DNA from: an uncultured Devosia sp.
GTDB taxonomy: Bacteria; Pseudomonadota; Alphaproteobacteria; Rhizobiales; Devosiaceae
DNA length: 8,127 bases
Assembly: GCA_913775215.1 (NCBI GenBank)
Contig: CAJYKO010000170.1
Span: forward strand, 1-8,127
Reading direction: 5' to 3'
In this document: positions 1 to 6,250 of the stretch, in pieces
Position numbering within the stretch: the first letter of the stretch is position 1
How the letters are laid out: every line of letters begins with the position of its first letter
Translations under genes and position numbers: made by a program
The notes under the pieces: generated by a model
What the model saw: the letters and a program-made list of their open reading frames with translations, nothing else
The model's database searches: none
What the model was told of the DNA's origin: nothing

Positions 1-663
1 GGCGACGAGCGACTTGCCGCCGCGCGGGACGATGACGTCGATATTGCCGGAAAGGCCCTTGAGCATTTCGCCGACGGCGGCACGATCGGTGGTGGGGACG
101 AGTTGCACGGCGTCTTCGGGGAGGCCCGCTTGCTTGAGGCCGAGGCGAAGGCAATCGACAAGGGCGCGGGAGGAATGGGCGCTGTCGCTGCCGCCACGGA
201 GGATAACGGCGTTGCCAGACTTGAGGCAGAGCGCGCCGGCATCGGCCGTGACATTGGGGCGGCTTTCGTAGATGACGCCGATAACGCCGAGTGGGGTACG
301 GACGCGCTCAATGTGGAGGCCATTGGGCCGGTCCCATTCGGCGATGATCGAGCCAACGGGATCGGGCAATTCGGCAATGGTGCGGAGCGCGTCGACAATG
401 CCGTTGAGGCGCGCTTCGGTCAGCAACAGGCGATCCTGGAAAGCCTGGGTCATGCCCTTGGCACGGGCATTTTCCATGTCGAGCGCATTGGCGGCGAGAA
501 TTTCGGCCTGGTGGTCATTGACCGCCTGGGCAGCGCCGAACAGGGCGGCATGCTTGCGCTCGGCGCTGGCGGTCGCGAGTTTGGACGCAGAAGCCCGAGC
601 CTTGCGTCCAAGATCGAGCATCAAGGCGGGCAGATCGCTCGAAAGGATTTCGGCTGAGATCAT
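1..663 (-). CDS. proA: Gamma-glutamyl phosphate reductase (glutamate-5-semialdehyde dehydrogenase), N-terminal part, cut by window edge
   Basis: Catalyses the NADPH-dependent reduction of gamma-glutamyl phosphate to glutamate-5-semialdehyde, the second step of proline synthesis, in the cytosol. Translating the minus strand from the ATG at 663 gives 221 codons with no stop, running off the left edge. Family motifs are clear: IYESRPNVTADA (about residues 129-140), LCLKSGNAVILRGGS (about 145-159) and VPRGGKSLV near the window edge. Family members are about 415-430 residues long, so roughly half is present; the catalytic cysteine region should lie outside. The start is supported by GAGGAG eight bases upstream, inside the end of proB. 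Its ATG overlaps the proB stop as ATGA (660-663), indicating translational coupling with the preceding enzyme. ProB and ProA are known to act together because the acyl phosphate is unstable. Confidence 0.96.
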   Translation of the reverse strand, partial: MISAEILSSDLPALMLDLGRKARASASKLATASAERKHAALFGAAQAVNDHQAEILAANALDMENARAKGMTQAFQDRLLLTEARLNGIVDALRTIAELPDPVGSIIAEWDRPNGLHIERVRTPLGVIGVIYESRPNVTADAGALCLKSGNAVILRGGSDSAHSSRALVDCLRLGLKQAGLPEDAVQLVPTTDRAAVGEMLKGLSGNIDVIVPRGGKSLVA

Positions 664-1796
664 TGGTTCATCTCCTCGACGGCGGCCGTGAGCACCATGT
701 CGTCGCGATGGATCATCGTGGCGCGATTGCCGCTGCCGAGCAATTCGACCATCGCATCGCTACGCTTGCCCATGACGAGCCGCGCATCCTCGCTGTCGAG
801 GCCGGCAAGGCCGCGGGCGATTTCGCGTCCATCGGGATCGACGATGGCAAGGGTATCGCCGCGCTCGAAATCACCTGTGATCCTGGTAACGCCGATCGGC
901 AGCAGCGAGCGGCCATTCTTGAGAGCTTCGGCAGCTCCGGCATCGACCTGCAAGGTACCAGCGACAGTGAGCGTGCCCATGATCCAGCGCTTTCGCGCCT
1001 GGGCGCGGGAGCGGGCAGGGTGGAAGAGCGTGTGGCGGCCGCCCTCTGTCAAAGATTTCAGCGGATGGTTTTCGGTGCCCTTGGCAATGACCATGGCGGT
1101 GCCGGCAAGGGTTGCGATCTTGCCAGCCTCGACCTTGGTGGTCATGCCGCCGCGCGAGAGATGGCTCGCAGCGCCGCCGGCCATGGCTTCGATGGCGGGG
1201 GTGATGGCTTCAACCACCGGGATATGCTGTGCGTTCGGGTCCTTGGCCGGGGGCGCTGTATAGAGGCCGTCGATATCGGAGAGGAGCACGAGGCAATCGG
1301 CTTCGATCATGGTGGCGACGCGGGCCGAAAGGCGATCATTGTCGCCATAGCGGATTTCGGCGGTGGCGACGCTGTCGTTCTCGTTAAAGATCGGGATGGC
1401 GCCGAGGCCGAGCAGCGTCGTCACCGTGGTGCGCGCATTGAGATAGTAGCGGCGCTCCTCGGTGATATTGGGGGTGATGAGGATCTGGCCGGTGACGATA
1501 TTGTGCCGCGCCAGCGCCTCCGCCCAGGCCTGGGAGAGCGCGATCTGGCCGGCGCTGGCAGCGGCCTGGGACTGTTCGAGAGTCAGAGACAGGGCAGATC
1601 GGCCCAGGAGGCCGCGGCCAAGGGCGATGGCGCCCGAAGATACGACGACGATGTCGCGGCCTTCGGATTTGAGCGTGGCGATGTCTTCGGCGAGATCGTC
1701 GAGCCAGGTTTTGCGGAGCTTGCCGGATTTATCGACGAGGAGGGCGGAGCCGATTTTTATGGTGATGCGGCGATAGGGGGCGAGGGCGTTGGTCAT
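660..1796 (-). CDS. proB: Glutamate 5-kinase with C-terminal PUA domain
   Basis: Phosphorylates L-glutamate with ATP to give gamma-glutamyl phosphate, the committed and normally proline-inhibited first step of proline synthesis. The protein has 378 residues, close to the usual 360-380. The amino-acid kinase domain fills about residues 8-255: KIGSALL (14-20, phosphate-binding strand), VSSGAIALG (52-60), NENDSVA (138-144), GDNDRLSA (151-158, glutamate/proline site region), LLSDIDGLY (171-179) and GGMTTKVEAGKIA (216-228). A PUA domain follows from about 274 to 367, starting WIMGTL. The ATG at 1796 gives the normal N-terminus of the family; only a weak GAGCGGA lies upstream, and a perfect palindrome sits about 20 bases upstream. 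Its stop overlaps proA as ATGA. A 305-base gap with a repeat element separates it from obgE, so it may have its own promoter, though I could not identify one. Confidence 0.97.
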   Translation of the reverse strand: MTNALAPYRRITIKIGSALLVDKSGKLRKTWLDDLAEDIATLKSEGRDIVVVSSGAIALGRGLLGRSALSLTLEQSQAAASAGQIALSQAWAEALARHNIVTGQILITPNITEERRYYLNARTTVTTLLGLGAIPIFNENDSVATAEIRYGDNDRLSARVATMIEADCLVLLSDIDGLYTAPPAKDPNAQHIPVVEAITPAIEAMAGGAASHLSRGGMTTKVEAGKIATLAGTAMVIAKGTENHPLKSLTEGGRHTLFHPARSRAQARKRWIMGTLTVAGTLQVDAGAAEALKNGRSLLPIGVTRITGDFERGDTLAIVDPDGREIARGLAGLDSEDARLVMGKRSDAMVELLGSGNRATMIHRDDMVLTAAVEEMNQ

Positions 1797-1816
1797 GTCA
1801 GGGTCCGCTCATCCCA

Positions 1817-1842
1817 ACCGAATTCGCAAATGTGAATTCGGT
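1817..1842. promoter_or_regulatory. 26-bp palindrome just upstream of proB
   Basis: ACCGAATTC (1817-1825) is the exact reverse complement of GAATTCGGT (1834-1842). The inner bases GCA/TGT can also pair, with one G-T wobble, so the whole 26 bases form a near-complete palindrome around a central AA. It lies 20 bases upstream of the proB start codon. As DNA it could be an operator for a dimeric regulator; as RNA it would be a stable hairpin in the proB leader. No known operator was recognised, so the function is open. Confidence 0.45.
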
Positions 1843-1898
1843 GAACTGCGCGCCACCTTCTGCCCGAGAGAAAGAAGAATGGTGCGGCGCATACCGTC

Positions 1899-2042
1899 TA
1901 TTCCTCTCCCACTGGGGGAGAGGGTGGATCGCCCGCAAGGCGAGACGGGTGTGGGGGCGTGTTGCAGACACTGAGCAAGAGGAAGACCCCTCACCGACCC
2001 GGCCAAGGGCCGGGCCACCTCTCCCCAAGTGGGAGAGGAATA
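1899..2042. repeat. Intergenic mosaic palindromic element (two inverted units)
   Basis: The outer ends TATTCCTCTCCCACT (1899-1913) and AGTGGGAGAGGAATA (2028-2042) are exact 15-base inverted repeats. Each half carries its own small hairpins: CCTCTCCC/GGGAGAGG (1903-1910/1916-1923), TCGCC/GGCGA (1929-1933/1939-1943), CCCGGCC/GGCCGGG (1998-2004/2008-2014) and CCTCTCCC/GGGAGAGG (2018-2025/2031-2038). GGTGTGGGG near 1949 faces CCCCTCACC near 1987 with eight of nine pairs. It therefore resembles two copies of one unit facing each other. Units of this composition (CTCTCCC...GGGAGAGGGTGGATCG...GACGGGTG) are, from memory, common dispersed repeats in alphaproteobacterial intergenic regions. It occupies most of the 305-base obgE-proB gap and could act as a transcript-end structure for obgE. 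No coding signal was seen in the gap. Confidence 0.75.
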
Positions 2043-2101
2043 AGAGAGGAGGGGCTGGCCGCTCGTGCGGATATCCAGTCCAAATGCTGCGGCTTTGCCC
2101 A

Positions 2102-3145
2102 TCAGGGGGTCCACTTTTCTTCCGCCTTGGGCGCGAGGGCTTCGGCTTCTTCGGCGCGGCTGTCGTCGATGACGGAAAGGACGGCGAAGAGGACTTTTTC
2201 GACGCCTTCGCCGGTTGCGCCGGAGATGGCGTGGACTTCTGCCTTGCTGGCTTTCTTGAGGGCCTTCACCTTTTCCTTGAGCTCTTCGGGCGTCAGGGCG
2301 TCGACCTTGTTGAGGACGACGATTTCAGGCTTTTCGGCCAAAACGTCAGCATAGGCGCCGAGCTCGTAGCGCACAGCTTTATAGACGTGGGCGACGTCTT
2401 CATGGGTGCCGTCGATCAAATGGATCAGCACGCCGCAGCGCTCGATATGGCCAAGGAACCGGTCGCCGATGCCGATGCCTTCGCTGGCGCCTTCGATGAG
2501 GCCGGGAATATCGGCGAGCACGAATTCGCGTTCACCCACGGCAACGACGCCAAGATTGGGATGAAGGGTCGTGAAGGGATAATCGGCAATTTTTGGTTTT
2601 GCAGCGGAGACGGCGGCGAGGAAGGTCGATTTGCCGGCATTGGGCTGGCCGACAAGACCGGCATCGGCGATCAGCTTCAAACGCAGCCAGATGCCTTTTT
2701 CGATGCCCGGCTGCCCGGGATTGGCATGGCGCGGGGCCTGATTGGACGAAGTCTTGAAATAGGCATTGCCGAAACCGCCATTGCCGCCCTTCAAGAGCAC
2801 GACGCGCTGGCCGATTTCGGTAAAGTCGGCGATCAGGGTTTCCTGATCTTCCTCGAAAATCTGGGTGCCCTTGGGCACGCGCAAGATGATGTCCTCGCCA
2901 TTGGCGCCGGCGCGGTTCTTGCCCATGCCATGGGTGCCGGTGGGCGCGCGGAAGTGTTGGGCGTAGCGGAAGTCGATGAGCGTGTTGAGGCCTTCGGCGC
3001 AGACAGCAACGACATCACCGCCGCGACCGCCATTGCCGCCATCGGGGCCACCGAATTCAATGAACTTTTCGCGGTGGAAGCTGACGGCGCCGCCGCCGCC
3101 ATCACCGGACTTGATATAGATCTTGGCCTGATCGAGAAATTTCAT
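2102..3145 (-). CDS. obgE: Obg family GTPase, ribosome assembly factor (ObgE/CgtA)
   Basis: Cytosolic GTPase that binds the 50S subunit and is needed for its late assembly; it is also linked to the (p)ppGpp response and is essential in most bacteria studied. The 347-residue protein has the glycine-rich Obg domain first (about 1-158: MKFLDQAKIYIKSGDGGGG, FGGPDGGNGGRGGD, LLKGGNGGFGN). The G domain follows: P-loop GQPNAGKS (166-173), switch I DYPFTTLHPNLG (188-199), DIPG (212-215), NKVD (279-282) and SGATGEG (308-314). The C-terminal tail after about 328 is short and acidic, as in alphaproteobacterial members, without the OCT domain of some Gram-positives. The ATG at 3145 overlaps the stop of the upstream GNAT gene as ATGA, and GGAAGG lies upstream. 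It is the last gene of a five-gene chain. Confidence 0.97.
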   Translation of the reverse strand: MKFLDQAKIYIKSGDGGGGAVSFHREKFIEFGGPDGGNGGRGGDVVAVCAEGLNTLIDFRYAQHFRAPTGTHGMGKNRAGANGEDIILRVPKGTQIFEEDQETLIADFTEIGQRVVLLKGGNGGFGNAYFKTSSNQAPRHANPGQPGIEKGIWLRLKLIADAGLVGQPNAGKSTFLAAVSAAKPKIADYPFTTLHPNLGVVAVGEREFVLADIPGLIEGASEGIGIGDRFLGHIERCGVLIHLIDGTHEDVAHVYKAVRYELGAYADVLAEKPEIVVLNKVDALTPEELKEKVKALKKASKAEVHAISGATGEGVEKVLFAVLSVIDDSRAEEAEALAPKAEEKWTP

Positions 3146-3681
3146 GTGCGTCGTGCCTTCCAGACGCCAAGCGTCAATTGTGTGTCGATATGCTCTACCT
3201 CGGCCTCACGCGCAAGGCAGAGCAGCTGGCTTCGTCCGGTTTGGGTGAAGCCGAGCTTCTCCTGGATGGCGAGGGAAGCCCGATTGAAATGAAAGACGCC
3301 GGAATAGACGATCGGCGCGCGGCTTGTGGCAAAGAACCAATCGAGCGCTGCAATGACCGCTTCGGTCATGATCCCGCGTCCCCAAAACGGCTTTCCGAGC
3401 CAATAGCCGATGACCGGGCCATCAAGGCCGGGATGAAAGCCGATATGGCCGGCATAGCCTGCGCCCTTGAGGTCGATACTGAAATTGGCATCGTCAACCT
3501 CGACATCGGCATGCCGGGTCCTGATCCACGCCTCTGCGTCCGAGAGATAATAAGGGTGGGGGACGCGCGCGAGATTTCCGGCGACGTCGAAATCGTTGAG
3601 GTAGTGGGCGATCGGCTCGGCATCCTGGGCGCGCGGAGCGCGGAGGATCAGCCGCTCGGTTTCGATGATGGGCATGATCAC
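3142..3681 (-). CDS. GNAT family N-acetyltransferase (RimJ/RimL-like), fourth of array
   Basis: Predicted acetyl-CoA-dependent N-acetyltransferase; the substrate is unknown. The sequence starts with the TERLILRAP strand typical of the RimJ/RimL-type Acetyltransf_3 group. It has IGYWLGKPFWGRGIMTEAV (91-109, acetyl-CoA pyrophosphate loop with GRG) and a late N-x-x-S-x-x-I-x-E-K-L-G-F element (133-145). Start choice: a GTG at 3681 forms a GTGA overlap with the stop of the preceding GNAT and has GGAG (3690-3693) eight bases upstream, giving 179 residues. An ATG two codons further in (3675) lies 14 bases from that GGAG, and a GTG at 3690 would sit on it, so 3681 is preferred. The stop overlaps the obgE start as ATGA. 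A ribosomal-protein substrate is conceivable from the neighbours and from RimI/J/L, but this is inference only. Confidence 0.9.
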   Translation of the reverse strand: MIMPIIETERLILRAPRAQDAEPIAHYLNDFDVAGNLARVPHPYYLSDAEAWIRTRHADVEVDDANFSIDLKGAGYAGHIGFHPGLDGPVIGYWLGKPFWGRGIMTEAVIAALDWFFATSRAPIVYSGVFHFNRASLAIQEKLGFTQTGRSQLLCLAREAEVEHIDTQLTLGVWKARRT

Positions 3682-4202
3682 CGGCGCCACTCCAGAACGA
3701 GGAGCGGCTTGCCGCGGTGGCGTTCGACGACGCTCTGCGTGTGCTCAATGACGGCAAAGCCGGACTTTTCGAGCACGCGCTGCGAGGCTGGATTTGACGC
3801 GAGGACGCGGGCCCGGATGGTTTCAAAGCCGGCATCCCGTGCGGCGGCGAGGAGGCCCTTCACCGCTTCGGGCGCAAAGCCCTGGCCCCAGTGCGGCTCG
3901 CCGATCCAGTAGCCGAGCTCGGGCGGGTTTTCCGTGCTGAATTTGAGGCCGACGACGCCGATCAGCCGATCGTCCGTTTTGCGGGCAATGGCATAGGGGC
4001 GTTGCTCAGGCTTTTTGGCGAAGCGCTCGATGAAGCCGATGCCATGCTCTGGCAAATAGGGGAATGGCAGGCTCGCCGTTGGTTCGATGACTTTCCAATT
4101 GTTGACGCCTTCAACCAGAGCGTCGAGATCGGATAGCATGGGTTGGCGGAGGACAAGCCGATCGGTTGCAATCGTGGAGGGGAGAGCGTCTCTCAGGCGC
4201 AT
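3678..4202 (-). CDS. GNAT family N-acetyltransferase (RimJ/RimL-like), third of array
   Basis: Predicted acetyltransferase of 174 residues, substrate unknown. It shows LPSTIATDRLVLRQP (7-21), the PELGYWIGEPHWGQGFAPEA core (94-113) that forms the acetyl-CoA loop, and NPASQRVLEKSGF (137-149). It is clearly paralogous to the first gene of the array: in the core 18 of 20 residues are the same and sit at the same numbers, and both begin with a LPST-(I/L) stretch. The start at ATG 4202 is chosen because AAGGA lies seven bases upstream; a longer frame from a TTG at 4226 has no such support. It overlaps the preceding GNAT gene by 10 bases and the next one by four. Tandem duplication within the array is the simplest explanation. 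Confidence 0.91.
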   Translation of the reverse strand: MRLRDALPSTIATDRLVLRQPMLSDLDALVEGVNNWKVIEPTASLPFPYLPEHGIGFIERFAKKPEQRPYAIARKTDDRLIGVVGLKFSTENPPELGYWIGEPHWGQGFAPEAVKGLLAAARDAGFETIRARVLASNPASQRVLEKSGFAVIEHTQSVVERHRGKPLLVLEWRR

Positions 4203-4720
4203 AGATCGTTCCTTTTCTGCCGCCAATCGGCCCGGCTGAGACGTGTCGTGACATGTTCGACATTGTGCTGCAGGGCCTGGGAGAAGCGCATTTCCGTGCC
4301 CGTTGCGACAAAGCCAAGCTTGGCTTTGAGGCGCAGTGAGGGCGTGTTGTTGCGATGAGCGCTCGACACGATGGCCTCATTGCCGGTCTTTTCGAAATGC
4401 CAATCGATCAACGCTGTCGCCGCTTCGGTGCCATAACCGCGATGCCAATGGGGGCGGGCGATCCAAAAGCCAAGCTCGTCGAGCAGGGTCATGCAGCCGA
4501 TTAGGCCCTTGGTCTTGTGCTCGATGATGAAGAACGCCCGGTCCGGCGTCGGGGCGGGTGCGCCGCGCAGAAATTCCTGCGCCATGGTGAGGGTATAGGG
4601 CCAGGGCACCGGCGTCAGCCATTTGGCGACGGCGAATTCGCTGACGCCGAGAGCGTAGCGGGGCGCGTCTTCGGCGCATGGGGCGCGCAGGATGAGGCGA
4701 TTGGTGAGGAGCTCGGTCAT
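4193..4720 (-). CDS. GNAT family N-acetyltransferase (RimJ/RimL-like), second of array
   Basis: Predicted acetyltransferase of 175 residues, substrate unknown. It begins MTELLTNRLILRAP, has LGFWIARPHWHRGYGTEAA (83-101) at the acetyl-CoA loop and NNTPSLRLKAKLGF (124-137) near the end. Compared with its neighbours the first glycine of the W-G-x-G loop is a histidine (H93), while the G-x-G that contacts the pyrophosphate (G95, G97) is kept, so activity is still plausible. It is more distant from the first and third array members than they are from each other. The ATG at 4720 overlaps the preceding stop as ATGA; a GGAG lies 11 bases upstream. Its end overlaps the next GNAT start by 10 bases. Confidence 0.9.
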   Translation of the reverse strand: MTELLTNRLILRAPCAEDAPRYALGVSEFAVAKWLTPVPWPYTLTMAQEFLRGAPAPTPDRAFFIIEHKTKGLIGCMTLLDELGFWIARPHWHRGYGTEAATALIDWHFEKTGNEAIVSSAHRNNTPSLRLKAKLGFVATGTEMRFSQALQHNVEHVTTRLSRADWRQKRNDLCA

Positions 4721-5250
4721 CTCTCGCCGAACTCCAAGCGCATGAGTATGACGCTCTGGCCCTTAAGCGTACCGTCCTTATCCGTGTCCTCGCCGATTTC
4801 AACGAAACCGAGCTTTTTTAGGACATTCCGCGAGCCGGAATTGGAGAGGAGCGCGCGGGATCGGAGGGCCGCCGCCCCGGCCGCTCGCGCGGCATCGACG
4901 ACGGCCTGGCCCGCTTCGGTGGCAAAGCCCTGACCCCAATGGGGTTCGCCAAGCCAATAGCCGAGTTCGGGCAGTTGATCGGGGACGAGATGAAGACCGA
5001 TGGTGCCGATATAGTTGTCATCCTCAAGGATGGACCAGGCAAATTCGGTTTCACCGCGCGCAATATTGGTGACGAAATCGACGCCGTCTGCCTCGCCATA
5101 AGGATGGGGCAGGCGGGAGAGAACCGCGTGGATGCGTTTGTTGTTCGCCAGTTTCGCCATTTGAGCAACATGAGCCAGCGCAGGGGTGGCCAGAACCAGG
5201 CGCGCGGTGGTCAGCGTCGAAGGCAGGCGATCCTTGAGGGTGGTCATCAT
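4717..5250 (-). CDS. GNAT family N-acetyltransferase (RimJ/RimL-like), first of array
   Basis: Predicted acetyltransferase of 177 residues, substrate unknown. It has RLPSTLTTARLVLATP (8-23), PELGYWLGEPHWGQGFATEA (94-113, acetyl-CoA loop) and NSGSRNVLKKLGF (137-149). The core is nearly identical to that of the third array gene. Two ATGs are adjacent (5250 and 5247); GGAG at 5254-5257 is four bases from the first and seven from the second, so translation may start at 5247. It is the promoter-proximal gene of the GNAT-obgE chain and lies directly behind the rpmA terminator, whose T tract ends a few bases before the ribosome binding site. Its stop overlaps the next gene as ATGA. Confidence 0.91.
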   Translation of the reverse strand: MMTTLKDRLPSTLTTARLVLATPALAHVAQMAKLANNKRIHAVLSRLPHPYGEADGVDFVTNIARGETEFAWSILEDDNYIGTIGLHLVPDQLPELGYWLGEPHWGQGFATEAGQAVVDAARAAGAAALRSRALLSNSGSRNVLKKLGFVEIGEDTDKDGTLKGQSVILMRLEFGER

Positions 5251-5261
5251 ATTGCTCCAGA

Positions 5262-5293
5262 AACGAAAAGGGGAACCGGTTGACCGGTCCCCC
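5262..5293 (-). terminator. Intrinsic terminator after rpmA
   Basis: Read on the minus strand, GGGGGACCGG (5293-5284) pairs with CCGGTTCCCC (5279-5270) around a TCAA loop. This gives a 10-bp GC-rich stem with a single G-U pair, followed by TTTTCGTTT (5269-5261). This is a canonical rho-independent terminator for the rplU-rpmA transcript. It lies only about 12 bases before the ribosome binding site of the next gene, so it probably also sets the level of the downstream chain. Confidence 0.85.
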
Positions 5294-5337
5294 TAAGCTG
5301 TTCTGGTGTCTTGCCAAACGCTGCCGGGGAACTGGTC
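5282..5337 (-). promoter_or_regulatory. Possible antiterminator pairing in the rpmA-GNAT gap
   Basis: On the minus-strand transcript, GACCAGUUCCCC (5337-5326) can pair with the 5' arm of the terminator, GGGGGACCGGUC (5293-5282), in 11 of 12 positions including one G-U. The loop between is 32 nt. This is mutually exclusive with the terminator stem, the arrangement expected of an attenuator. A competing local GCCGG/CCGGC hairpin also includes the upstream segment. GC-rich sequence can give such pairings by chance, so the call is tentative. No coding sequence or convincing promoter was seen in 5251-5364. Confidence 0.3.
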
Positions 5338-5364
5338 ACCGGCGGGTTGGTCAGGCCTGCCGGA

Positions 5365-5631
5365 TTATTCGGCGGCCTCTGCCGGGACGACAGAAACGTG
5401 GACTTTGCTGTTCGCGCGGGTGCGGAACGCAACGGTGCCATCGACCAGAGCGTAGATCGTGTGATCCTTGCCCAGGCCAACACCAGTGCCGACAGCCCAG
5501 CGGGTGCCGCGTTGACGGATGATGATGTTGCCGGCGACGACAGCTTCGCCACCGAACTTCTTCACGCCGAGACGACGGCCAGCGGTATCACGACCGTTGC
5601 GGGATGAACCGCCTGCTTTCTTATGTGCCAT
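5365..5631 (-). CDS. rpmA: 50S ribosomal protein bL27
   Basis: Structural protein of the large ribosomal subunit whose N-terminus reaches the peptidyl-transferase centre. The 88 residues match the usual 84-94. MAHKKAGGSSRNGRD at the N-terminus is the family signature, and there is no cleaved Firmicutes-type extension. RQRGT (39-43), VGLGKDHTIYALVDGTVAF (51-69) and the basic C-terminal part follow. The stretch after RQRGTRW is AVGTGVG instead of the frequent HPGxNVG, a minor variation. AGGAAG lies seven bases before the ATG. It starts 14 bases after the rplU stop, so the two form one transcription unit, closed by the terminator at 5262-5293. Confidence 0.98.
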   Translation of the reverse strand: MAHKKAGGSSRNGRDTAGRRLGVKKFGGEAVVAGNIIIRQRGTRWAVGTGVGLGKDHTIYALVDGTVAFRTRANSKVHVSVVPAEAAE

Positions 5632-5645
5632 GGTCTAGCTTCCTC

Positions 5646-6182
5646 TTATTCCTGATCGGCCTTGGGAGCGGCCTTCTTGGCCGGGGCCTTCTTCGGCTTG
5701 TCAGCCGTTTCGCCTTCAGCGGCAGCGGCCTTCTTGGGCGCAGCCTTCTTCGGGGCGGCCTTAGCTTCGGTTGCGTCCGCGGCGTCAGCCTTGGGCGCAG
5801 CCTTCTTGGCCGGGGCCTTTTCGGTCACGGAATCGGTGGCTTCGGCCTTGGCGGCAGCCTTGATCGTCGGCTTGGCGCCGCCGGTCAGGATTTCCGTGAT
5901 GCGGACAGTGGTCAGAAGCTGACGGTGACCGTTGCGGCGACGCGAATTGTGGCGGCGGCGCTTCTTGAAGATGATGACGGTCTTCTGCTTCTTGGTCTCG
6001 ACCAGCTCGGCGGCCACGAGAGCGCCTTCCACCAGCGGAGCGCCGATGGTGTCGCCAACCATAAGGACTTCGTCAAAGGTGACGATGTCGCCGGCTTCGG
6101 CGTCGAGCTTTTCGATCTTGATGACGTCGTTGGCAGCAACCTTGTACTGCTTGCCGCCCGTCTTGATGACTGCAAAAGTCAT
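5646..6182 (-). CDS. rplU: 50S ribosomal protein bL21 with long Ala/Lys/Pro-rich C-terminal extension
   Basis: Large-subunit protein that binds 23S rRNA. The first 101 or so residues are a normal bL21: MTFAVIKTGGKQYKV, then the rRNA-binding signature FKKRRRHNSRRRNGHRQ (72-88) and TTVRITEI. Residues 102-178 form a low-complexity tail of Ala, Lys, Pro and acidic residues, probably disordered, in which KAPAKKAAPKAD occurs twice exactly (122-133 and 165-176) with APKKAA repeats between. Typical bL21 is about 100-105 residues, so the tail nearly doubles it; tails of this kind occur in some alphaproteobacteria. The ATG at 6182 fits the family N-terminus; a GTG two codons upstream is less likely. 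No Shine-Dalgarno sequence is visible before it, but a small upstream frame ends over the start codon. Confidence 0.97.
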   Translation of the reverse strand: MTFAVIKTGGKQYKVAANDVIKIEKLDAEAGDIVTFDEVLMVGDTIGAPLVEGALVAAELVETKKQKTVIIFKKRRRHNSRRRNGHRQLLTTVRITEILTGGAKPTIKAAAKAEATDSVTEKAPAKKAAPKADAADATEAKAAPKKAAPKKAAAAEGETADKPKKAPAKKAAPKADQE

Positions 6183-6250
6183 GTGCACAACCGAACGTTT
6201 TTCACGCCCGGTCCCTTTTCTGTCGCGCCCTGCGGCACCGCGGCTTTCAT
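6179..6250 (-). CDS. Possible 23-codon leader peptide overlapping the rplU start
   Basis: An ATG at 6250 opens a frame that begins MKAAVPQGATEKG and ends VRLCT; its TGA (6181-6179) overlaps the rplU ATG as ATGA. rplU itself lacks a recognisable ribosome binding site, so ribosomes terminating here could re-initiate on rplU. The weakness is that this small frame also has no strong ribosome binding site (only GAAAAG close by), and a 23-codon frame can arise by chance. Unrecognised sequence; no homologue known to me. Confidence 0.3.
   Translation of the reverse strand: MKAAVPQGATEKGPGVKNVRLCT

Noticed and set aside
663..1835. Long plus-strand open frame opposite proB
   Set aside because: It is a GC-rich antisense shadow; proB on the minus strand has all family motifs and this frame has none.
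1899..2042. Repeated CCTCTCCC blocks as a CRISPR array
   Set aside because: The blocks are parts of inverted repeats with unequal spacing and only two units; there are no regular repeats and spacers and no cas genes.
1832..3292. 486-codon plus-strand open frame across the repeat element and opposite obgE
   Set aside because: It runs through an intergenic repeat and antisense to obgE; composition explains the openness and no domain is recognisable.
5294..5364. TTGGCA near 5312 as a minus-strand promoter for the GNAT chain
   Set aside because: No acceptable -10 box follows at proper spacing (only TAGGGG), and the start would fall inside the terminator.
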